A DNA stretch of 10,952 nucleotides from contig DJVH01000119.1 in the NCBI GenBank assembly GCA_002440825.1, forward strand, positions 24,227 to 35,178. The letters run 5' to 3'. The position numbers were made by a program, and so were the translations under genes. The stretch comes from Bacteriovoracaceae bacterium UBA6261. GTDB lineage: Bacteria > Bdellovibrionota > Bacteriovoracia > Bacteriovoracales > Bacteriovoracaceae. Below, one piece after another: positions 1 to 5,577 of this stretch. Below the pieces are notes generated by a model. That model worked only from the letters and a program-made list of their open reading frames with translations. It did no database searches and was not told where the DNA came from. Numbering within the stretch: the first letter of the stretch is position 1; each line of letters opens with the position of its first letter.

Positions 1-335
1 ATGTCGTTATCTTCGAAACAACGAACAACGTGAACGATTCCGTTAACTGCTCTGATGTGACCAAGAAATTGGTTTCCGAGACCTTCACCTTTTGAAGCCC
101 CTTTAACAAGACCTGCAATATCCACGAACTCAACTGTCGTGTAGATCATTTTTTCAGGTCCAACGATGTCGCCGATTTTTTTCATACGAGAATCGTGAAC
201 GGCAACGATACCGACGTTCGGCTCAATTGTACAAAAAGGATAGTTCGCTGCTTCCGCCGGTGCTGAAGTGATAGCTGAAAAGATAGTCGATTTACCAACG
301 TTTGGAAGTCCAACGATTCCACAATTTAATGCCAT
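1..335 (-). CDS. ychF: Redox/ribosome-associated ATPase of the YchF/OLA1 family, N-terminal part (gene runs off the left edge)
   Basis: The first 111 codons of a YchF/OLA1-type P-loop NTPase are present and the rest lies beyond base 1. The N-terminus MALNCGIVGLPNVGKST carries the G1/Walker A motif (residues 9-16, GLPNVGKS). A switch I-like stretch, NYPFCTIEPNVG, follows at 31-42. The G3 motif DIAG (72-75) leads into LVKGASKGEGLGNQFL, which is highly typical of YchF. Known family members hydrolyse ATP in preference to GTP and bind ribosomes; they are linked to stress responses. The start ATG at 335 is preceded by AAAGGA with a 7-nt spacer. Only 15 nt separate it from the pth stop, so it is the last visible gene of the tRNA-Gln-prs-pth-ychF unit. 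Family assignment is secure; nothing can be said about the C-terminal TGS domain. Confidence 0.96.
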   Translation of the reverse strand, partial: MALNCGIVGLPNVGKSTIFSAITSAPAEAANYPFCTIEPNVGIVAVHDSRMKKIGDIVGPEKMIYTTVEFVDIAGLVKGASKGEGLGNQFLGHIRAVNGIVHVVRCFEDND

Positions 336-350
336 AAAATTTTCCTTTAA

Positions 351-920
351 TTAAACTATTTTCTTTTTACTATAAGTCGTCGCAGCTTTGTCGAAACCAA
401 GCTTGATGTAGTCCTCAAGAGCTTGAGCGGTTCCTTTTAAGAAGGGACGGAAAAAATCTTTATCCTCTCCGGTATACCCCGAGAGAACCCAATTGGAAAC
501 ATCACCGTGCACCGGGCGGCCAATTCCTACACGGACGCGCTTGAATTCCTGCGTTCCGAGGCAAGCCGCAATGGATTTCAAGCCATTATGGCCGGCTAAA
601 CCTCCGCCTTTTTTAAAACCGATCGTCCCGAAAGGCAGATCGAGTTCGTCGTGAACGACTAAAATGTTTTCTACAGGAATTTTGAAGAAGGCCATGAGCG
701 GTTGAACGCTCTCGCCTGATAGGTTCATGTACGTTTGAGGCTTGAGAAAATAAATCTTTTCTCCGCCGTAGTTGTAAACAGCGTAGTGGCCTTTAAATTT
801 CTCAGTCCATTTTAAGTCACTCGCAAACGACAGTTCTTCGAATGTATCCCATCCGATATTGTGGCGAGTGTATGCGTATTTAGAGCCAAAATTTCCAAGG
901 CCAACGATTAAGCGATCCAT
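351..920 (-). CDS. pth: Peptidyl-tRNA hydrolase
   Basis: This is a complete 189-aa bacterial Pth, the usual family length. The cytosolic enzyme cleaves the ester bond of peptidyl-tRNAs that drop off stalled ribosomes and so recycles tRNA. The family's key residues are visible: Asn10 in VGLGN, catalytic His20 in TRHNIG, Asp91 in VVHDELDLP, and Asn112 in GGGLAGHNGLKS. The conserved RVRVGIGRP segment is at 128-136. The start ATG at 920 has AAGG five bases upstream. The gene follows prs after 11 nt and is followed by ychF after 15 nt, so all three are probably translated from one message. The usual neighbour rplY is not present between prs and pth. Confidence 0.97.
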   Translation of the reverse strand: MDRLIVGLGNFGSKYAYTRHNIGWDTFEELSFASDLKWTEKFKGHYAVYNYGGEKIYFLKPQTYMNLSGESVQPLMAFFKIPVENILVVHDELDLPFGTIGFKKGGGLAGHNGLKSIAACLGTQEFKRVRVGIGRPVHGDVSNWVLSGYTGEDKDFFRPFLKGTAQALEDYIKLGFDKAATTYSKKKIV

Positions 921-931
921 CGTGACCTTTG

Positions 932-1876
932 TTAAATGAAGAGCGAGCTCACGGAATCGTTGTTAAACGTTCTGTGAATAGCTTTAGCCAACAGTTCAGC
1001 TGTTGAAAGAGTGATAATCTTATCAACTTTCTTAGCCGCTTCTGTAAGTGGGATTGTATTAGTGACAATAACTCTGTCGAGTTCGTCACATTCTGAAATT
1101 CTTTTAATGGCCGGATCTGAAAATACCGGGTGAGTGGCACATGCGTAAATCTTGGTAGCACCATGCTGGCGTAGAGCCTTGCATGCCTGAACCAATGTAC
1201 CCGCTGTATCGATCATATCGTCGATGATGATACATTCTTTTCCGCTTACGTTACCGATAACGTTCATCGCTTCAGCGATGTTCTTGCCGGTACGGCGCTT
1301 ATCGATCATGGCAATTTCTGCATTTAGTTTTTTTGCGTAAAAACGAACGCGCTCAACACCGCCTGCATCCGGAGAGACGAAAATTGTATTTTCGTTGAAG
1401 ATTTCTTTCTTGATGTAATTCAAGATAACCGGTGAAGCGAAAATATTGTCGAAAGGGATATTAAAGAAACCTTGAATCTGACCTGCGTGCAGATCCATTG
1501 TGATAACTCTCGTTGCACCTGCAACAGTAATTAAATCAGCCACAAGCTTTGCTGAAATCGGTGTTCTTGGAGAAGCTTTGCGATCTTGTCTGGCGTATCC
1601 GTAAGACGGGATCACCGCAGTGATTGATGAAGCCGATGCTCTTTTTAGGGCATCAATCATAATCAACAACTCCATCAAGTGATCATTGACCGGTGTGCTT
1701 GTCGATTGAATGACAAAAACATCGGCGCCGCGAACATGCTTTTCAATCTCACAGAAAATTTCTCCGTTGGCGAAGCGAACTAGCTGAGGATTTACAAGAG
1801 GCACGTCGAGGTAATCAGAAATTTGATTGGAGAGAGAGATGTTAGAAGACCCAGAGACAAGAACGATTCGTTTCAA
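932..1876 (-). CDS. prs: Ribose-phosphate pyrophosphokinase (PRPP synthetase), TTG start
   Basis: The enzyme makes 5-phosphoribosyl-1-pyrophosphate from ribose 5-phosphate and ATP, feeding purine, pyrimidine, NAD, His and Trp synthesis. From the TTG at 1876 the protein is 314 aa and starts (M)KRIVLVSGSSN, matching the usual class I length of about 315. Visible motifs are the ATP-binding YGYARQDRK (92-100), the His130 segment DLHAGQIQGFF (128-138), and the PRPP-binding loop DDMIDTAGT (219-227). The C-terminal NNDSVSSLF resembles the common NNESISSLF ending. One small oddity is Ser91, where many family members have Tyr or Phe. The TTG is supported by an AAGGGG Shine-Dalgarno with a 5-nt spacer; no in-frame ATG gives a sensible start. 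A longer reading frame runs upstream to 1969, but it crosses the tRNA and is not used. Confidence 0.96.
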   Translation of the reverse strand: MKRIVLVSGSSNISLSNQISDYLDVPLVNPQLVRFANGEIFCEIEKHVRGADVFVIQSTSTPVNDHLMELLIMIDALKRASASSITAVIPSYGYARQDRKASPRTPISAKLVADLITVAGATRVITMDLHAGQIQGFFNIPFDNIFASPVILNYIKKEIFNENTIFVSPDAGGVERVRFYAKKLNAEIAMIDKRRTGKNIAEAMNVIGNVSGKECIIIDDMIDTAGTLVQACKALRQHGATKIYACATHPVFSDPAIKRISECDELDRVIVTNTIPLTEAAKKVDKIITLSTAELLAKAIHRTFNNDSVSSLFI

Positions 1877-1881
1877 AAGAA

Positions 1882-1887
1882 CCCCTT
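1882..1887 (-). promoter_or_regulatory. Ribosome-binding site that fixes the TTG start of prs
   Basis: AAGGGG lies five bases upstream of the TTG at 1876. It falls inside the 22-nt stretch between the tRNA-Gln CCA end and prs, so it is the only possible Shine-Dalgarno there. Together with the protein alignment it decides the non-ATG start. Confidence 0.8.
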
Positions 1888-1898
1888 GCGTGAAAAGA

Positions 1899-1973
1899 TG
1901 GTTGGGGTGCAAGGATTCGAACCTTGGCATGGCAGAATCAAAATCTGCAGACTTACCACTTGTCGACACCCCA
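1899..1973 (-). tRNA. tRNA-Gln (anticodon UUG)
   Basis: The 75 nt fold into a complete cloverleaf. The acceptor strands TGGGGTG and CACCCCA pair over 7 bp. The D stem is GAC/GTC. The anticodon stem is GCAGA/TCTGC with loop TTTTGAT, giving anticodon TTG (UUG, Gln). The variable loop has 5 nt, and the T arm is CAAGG-TTCGAAT-CCTTG. The discriminator is A, and the 3' CCA is encoded in the DNA (1901-1899). The sequence resembles bacterial tRNA-Gln. It sits 56 nt after the PBP stop and 22 nt before prs, so it is probably processed from a tRNA-prs-pth-ychF precursor. Confidence 0.97.
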
Positions 1974-1997
1974 ATATCGTCTTAATTGCGTGAGATT

Positions 1998-2026
1998 AAT
2001 ATAAACAGATTGTCCGTTTTTGGCAA
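1998..2026 (-). promoter_or_regulatory. Predicted sigma70-type promoter for tRNA-Gln-prs-pth-ychF
   Basis: On the minus strand TTGCCA (2026-2021) and TATATT (2003-1998) are separated by 17 nt, each one or two bases from consensus. Transcription would begin near 1990, giving a precursor leader of roughly 17 nt before the mature tRNA 5' end at 1973. The -35 box begins 3 nt after the stop codon of the upstream PBP gene. No other good promoter is visible before prs, so the protein genes probably depend on it. Confidence 0.7.
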
Positions 2027-2029
2027 GGA

Positions 2030-3976
2030 CTAGTTAATGAGATCACACCCAAATTGTGTGAAACGCTTGCCGCGATCACGATAATAATTCTGGAAAACAT
2101 TAAACGCAGTGGTCGCACCGTATAATCCAAGAGATTTTGTTTTACGCTCCCCTTCATAGCCAACCCAGATGACTGAGAGATTTTTTCCGTCGAAGGCCAC
2201 ATACCAGTTATCGTAGCCGTTGTTGGTCGTTCCCGTTTTTCCAAAAAAGCGCAGCTTTTGCATAACTGCATCTACCGAATGCTCAACTGTTGTCAGGTTT
2301 GGATCAGAAAGAGCAAAAAGAACACTTTGCTCCTTTACCCTTTCACCGGCCTTAATTTTGCGGCATTCATCTTTGAGGAATTGAGAGTAAACATCTCGAA
2401 GTTCTCCAACACTTAGTTCCATAGCGCCCAGAAGCTCTGAGGGATATTCGCGCAAAGGTGTTTTGAGATTCTTGAAGTAAGGCTTCACTTTCGTTTCAAC
2501 CTGATCAAATCCAATTTCGCTGGCCACTCGGATAACTGGTCTGTTTAAAGATTTTAATAAAGCGTCGATGATTGTGACTTCCGGCTCTTTCATCACGTGA
2601 GCTTCTTTTGGTGACCATGGCCCGGATGTGAGTTGAAGTTTTATTTCTGCCGTCTGTACTTTATCTTCAAGCTTTTTACCAAATTCTTCAAAGACACTGT
2701 AAATGATGGGCTTGATGGTCGAACCAACCTGGTGGCGCTCAGAAAACAGGGCTTTTTCTTTGTTTCTTTCAACGCGTGAATAATAGCTATACCAATTATT
2801 TTCCATGACAGGGCCGAGCATGACCTTAACCGAAATATCACTCACAGATCCTTGCGGATTTTTTGCCGTCGAAAATTTTTCCTGAATTTTACTTCTTACG
2901 TCTGCGACTTTTTGAATTAAAACAAATTTTTCATAAGCCGGAAGAGTTGGTTCCACATCGTGCAAAGTTCTCCAAATGGATTGATAATACTGTTGCTTTT
3001 CACGGTGTTTCAGGTTCTCTACCCATTTTTCCCACTGCTTGTCATTCCAGATGAGAGATTTGTCATTGGGAATCTGATTTTCTTCGATGAGCTTATTGTA
3101 GACGACATTCGTTCTGTCTTTGAGTCTTTCGTATTTTTTTAGAGGCGAAAAATAGCTTGGCCCCTTAAGTAAACTGATAAGAATTGAACCTTCGTAGGCG
3201 CTGATTTCTGCTGGTTTTTTCCCAAAATAAAAATAAGAGGCAGCCAGAACACCTTTAACTTTGATTCCCTGTAAAGCTCCCCAATAAACTTCATTCAGAT
3301 AAGCTTCAAGAATTTTTTCTTTGGGAAATTTTTGTTCGACGTAAATCGACATCACCATTTCTTTCAGCTTGCGGGAAAAAGTTTTCTCATTGGTAAAAAA
3401 CATGTTTTTAACCAGCTGCTGAGAAATCGTTGATCCGCCCTGCTCGAATCTGCCCTTGCGGATGTTGGTGACAAAAGCCCGGGCAATGGATTTTAAATCG
3501 ACCCCAAAATGTTCGAGGTAGCGCTGATCTTCCACGCCAATTAAGCCTTTCCAGAAAATGGAAGGAATGTAGTCAAAAGAAATGTAATGTTGGTAGCAGT
3601 AAATTTCCTGGCAATCATTGGCGAGGAGATTTTTCATCTCAACATTCTGGTTTACCTGAATCAGACCCGGAACCTCTTTCAGGTCGTAAAGTTCATTGGT
3701 TTGTTTTCTTTGAGAATAAAACTCATCAAAAGTTGTTCTTTCGGCAGAAAAGAGATGGAAAGCTTCCAGTTCGCTTTTTTTAACGACTGAGCCCGCCTCA
3801 AGAATGACGTTGGGATTAATTGTGGTGAAGTAATTATTTTCTTTTTTTGTCTTCTCTTCGAGAACTGAAAGTGATGTCTCGGCAATCGTCCATTTTACGA
3901 AACCAAAGCCAGCGGCCAGCAGGATGATAAAGCTCACCAGAGAGAATTTTAATATGCGAATTGCCCAATGCTTCAT
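2030..3976 (-). CDS. Bifunctional class A penicillin-binding protein (glycosyltransferase/transpeptidase)
   Basis: This 648-aa protein polymerises lipid II and cross-links peptidoglycan at the outer face of the inner membrane. A short cytosolic start is followed by a signal-anchor helix at about 9-29. The GT51 domain spans about 130-300: IGVEDQRYLEHFGVD holds the catalytic Glu149, QGGSTISQQLVKN is at 179-191, and KILEAYLNEVYWG is at 221-233. The transpeptidase motifs follow: SxxK at Ser419-Lys422 (GSTIKP), SxN at 476-478 (SLNRP), and KTG at 580-582 (FGKTGTTNN). The protein is compact for a class A PBP, with only about 100 residues between SxN and KTG and about 66 after KTG. A Cys pair (122, 127) lies just before the GT51 domain and could form a disulfide. 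The ATG at 3976 lacks a clear Shine-Dalgarno. The exact subtype (PBP1a, 1b or 1c) cannot be assigned by eye, so no symbol is given. Confidence 0.93.
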   Translation of the reverse strand: MKHWAIRILKFSLVSFIILLAAGFGFVKWTIAETSLSVLEEKTKKENNYFTTINPNVILEAGSVVKKSELEAFHLFSAERTTFDEFYSQRKQTNELYDLKEVPGLIQVNQNVEMKNLLANDCQEIYCYQHYISFDYIPSIFWKGLIGVEDQRYLEHFGVDLKSIARAFVTNIRKGRFEQGGSTISQQLVKNMFFTNEKTFSRKLKEMVMSIYVEQKFPKEKILEAYLNEVYWGALQGIKVKGVLAASYFYFGKKPAEISAYEGSILISLLKGPSYFSPLKKYERLKDRTNVVYNKLIEENQIPNDKSLIWNDKQWEKWVENLKHREKQQYYQSIWRTLHDVEPTLPAYEKFVLIQKVADVRSKIQEKFSTAKNPQGSVSDISVKVMLGPVMENNWYSYYSRVERNKEKALFSERHQVGSTIKPIIYSVFEEFGKKLEDKVQTAEIKLQLTSGPWSPKEAHVMKEPEVTIIDALLKSLNRPVIRVASEIGFDQVETKVKPYFKNLKTPLREYPSELLGAMELSVGELRDVYSQFLKDECRKIKAGERVKEQSVLFALSDPNLTTVEHSVDAVMQKLRFFGKTGTTNNGYDNWYVAFDGKNLSVIWVGYEGERKTKSLGLYGATTAFNVFQNYYRDRGKRFTQFGCDLIN

Positions 3977-3999
3977 GCGTTTTACTTTGTTTCAAGATT

Positions 4000-4028
4000 T
4001 TGACTTAACTACCTTCATTTCATATAGT
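4000..4028 (+). promoter_or_regulatory. Predicted sigma70-type promoter for the outer-membrane protein gene
   Basis: TTGACT (4000-4005) and TATAGT (4023-4028) are separated by 17 nt, each close to consensus. Transcription would begin near 4035, leaving a 5' leader of roughly 47 nt. The strength fits an abundant surface protein. It is the best -35/-10 pair in the 105-nt divergent region. Confidence 0.7.
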
Positions 4029-4048
4029 ATTTTAAGAAACTTTTCCAA
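4021..4048 (-). promoter_or_regulatory. Weak candidate promoter for the PBP gene
   Basis: On the minus strand TTGGAA (4048-4043) and TATATG (4026-4021) are separated by 16 nt. A start near 4014 would give a leader of about 38 nt. The site overlaps the promoter of the divergent outer-membrane protein gene. The match is only moderate and other starts are possible. Confidence 0.3.
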
Positions 4049-4068
4049 TGTTTATTGTTCTTAATGAT

Positions 4069-4072
4069 GGAG
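4069..4072 (+). promoter_or_regulatory. Ribosome-binding site that selects the ATG at 4082
   Basis: GGAG is followed by a 9-nt T-rich spacer and then ATG at 4082. In-frame starts at 4055 (TTG), 4064 and 4067 (ATG) lie before or inside this motif. They would also put extra residues in front of the signal peptide. Confidence 0.7.
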
Positions 4073-4081
4073 TATTTTTTT

Positions 4082-5506
4082 ATGTCCAAGCAGATGCCAA
4101 AATGTTTAGCAGCGGCCGTCCTTGCGCTTTTACCAATCGCTTCCCAGGCGTTGCCTATTGACTGGCATGGATCGTTTGGAGTTGATTCGACAATTATTTC
4201 TGATTACAGACGTATTAAATCTAAAACTGACAACTCTGCTCTTGGCGGTGGCGGTTCTCAGGAAGTGGCCCTGGCAACTGGTGGTAAAGCTAGTGCTTCT
4301 TGGCAAAGTTACGTTTTAAGACTCGCGCCAACATTGGTCATCAACGATGCGGCTACATTTTTTGGTGAATTAACAACTGGATACGCCAATGGCGGATACC
4401 TGGGAGACAGTCCTAAAATCAGCCAGAGTGCTCCAGCTGGAAATATTTATTACCACAATCAAACAAACGGCTCTCAAGTAAATATTAAAAAAGCATATCT
4501 GGAACTTTATTCAGACACGGCGACTTATCAAGTTGGTCGTCACACGACTGAATGGGCCCTTGGCGCAATTTATAACGACGGAAACGATGCTTTTGATAGA
4601 CATGAATCGTCTCGCGACGGAATTACGATGAAATTGAAAATCGGAAATTTCCATGTTGCACCTTTTTGGGCAAAAGATGTTCAAACGGGTTATACGGATT
4701 CATCTTCTGCAAAACAGTACGGTGCAAGTCTTCTTTACGATAATCAGGAAAAAGACATTGCCTTTGGTATTCTTTACGCAAAGAAATCAAACAATGCTAA
4801 CGTGACAGTTCTTGGAACAAACGGCGAAAGCAATATTTCAATCACCGACCTTTATTTAAAAAAGGTTTGGGGGAAATTTGATTTCGGGGTTGAGCTTCCA
4901 CTTCTTTCAGGCGATCTAAAAACAAGCATTCCCTCTTCAACAATTTCAGCAAAAGCGGTTCTTCTTCAATCTAACTACAAATGGACTGATTCATGGACAG
5001 TTGGATTTGATTTTGGCCAGGTTTCCGGCCACGATGGATCCGATTCAAAATACAGTGCACTTTATTTGAATCCGAACTATCAGATTGCGAACATACTTTT
5101 CAGATACAACCTGGCTGCTGTCGGCGCAGGGAATACGGCAAGCAGCATTTATGATTCATACATTACTAACGCTCGTTACTTTAAAGTTCGCTCTCGTTAC
5201 AACTCAGAAAAATGGACATTTGATCAGGCTTTGATTTTTGCTCAAGCAATGGAAACTGCGAAAGCTGGAACTAAAGCTTACAATCACTCAACAAATACGC
5301 TTTTCAATGCAGCTTACGATCAGGATAAAAACCTCGGAACAGAAATCGACCTGAATGCTAACTATCATTGGAATAAAGAAATTTCTGTTGGAGCTGGCCT
5401 TGGCTATTTAATCACTGGCGATTATTTCAGCTTTACAAACACAGCGACTCCAAATGCGGCTAAAAGTTCACTACTTCTACAAATCAATACAGCCGTTACA
5501 TTCTAA
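4082..5506 (+). CDS. Predicted outer-membrane porin-like beta-barrel protein
   Basis: The product is 474 aa. An N-terminal Sec signal peptide of 23 residues (MSKQMPKCLAAAVLALLPIASQA) is followed by LPIDWHG; cleavage after ASQA fits signal peptidase I. The mature protein is rich in Gly, Ser, Asn, Tyr and Trp and shows alternating strands separated by short loops. The segment KKAYLELYSDTATYQVGRHT resembles the 'AYL...YQVGR' strand pair common in Gram-negative porins. The chain ends in INTAVTF, with the C-terminal Phe and alternating pattern recognised by the BAM machinery. A pore function is inferred, and substrate specificity cannot be read from the sequence. The single Cys of the signal peptide is not in a lipobox. 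The gene stands alone, with its own promoter upstream and a hairpin terminator 24 nt after the stop. It could instead be a lineage-specific major outer-membrane protein with no transport role. Confidence 0.85.
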   Translation: MSKQMPKCLAAAVLALLPIASQALPIDWHGSFGVDSTIISDYRRIKSKTDNSALGGGGSQEVALATGGKASASWQSYVLRLAPTLVINDAATFFGELTTGYANGGYLGDSPKISQSAPAGNIYYHNQTNGSQVNIKKAYLELYSDTATYQVGRHTTEWALGAIYNDGNDAFDRHESSRDGITMKLKIGNFHVAPFWAKDVQTGYTDSSSAKQYGASLLYDNQEKDIAFGILYAKKSNNANVTVLGTNGESNISITDLYLKKVWGKFDFGVELPLLSGDLKTSIPSSTISAKAVLLQSNYKWTDSWTVGFDFGQVSGHDGSDSKYSALYLNPNYQIANILFRYNLAAVGAGNTASSIYDSYITNARYFKVRSRYNSEKWTFDQALIFAQAMETAKAGTKAYNHSTNTLFNAAYDQDKNLGTEIDLNANYHWNKEISVGAGLGYLITGDYFSFTNTATPNAAKSSLLLQINTAVTF

Positions 5507-5530
5507 TTTGATTCAGACATGACCAAATAA

Positions 5531-5559
5531 AAAAGGGAGCTCTACGCTCCCTTTTTTTT
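5531..5559. terminator. Bidirectional rho-independent terminator
   Basis: AAAAGGGAGC (5531-5540) pairs perfectly with GCTCCCTTTT (5546-5555) around the loop TCTAC. A T-run follows on the plus strand, and an A-run precedes the stem, which reads as T on the minus strand. It lies 24 nt after the outer-membrane protein stop and 18 nt after the minus-strand stop of the 673-aa gene, so it can end both converging transcripts. Confidence 0.92.
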
Positions 5560-5577
5560 GCTAATTTATTTTAAATC

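Noticed and set aside
1877..1969. N-terminal extension of the prs reading frame upstream of the TTG at 1876
   Set aside because: The extension runs through the tRNA-Gln gene and encodes residues not found at the start of Prs proteins. The TTG start gives the standard length and has a good Shine-Dalgarno.
2863..3790. Short plus-strand open frames antisense to the PBP gene
   Set aside because: They encode low-complexity Phe/Leu/Ile-rich peptides typical of the complement of a coding strand and have no start signals.
4055..4081. Longer N-terminus (TTG at 4055, ATG at 4064 or 4067) for the outer-membrane protein
   Set aside because: The Shine-Dalgarno GGAG lies inside this stretch and points to ATG 4082, which begins a standard signal peptide.
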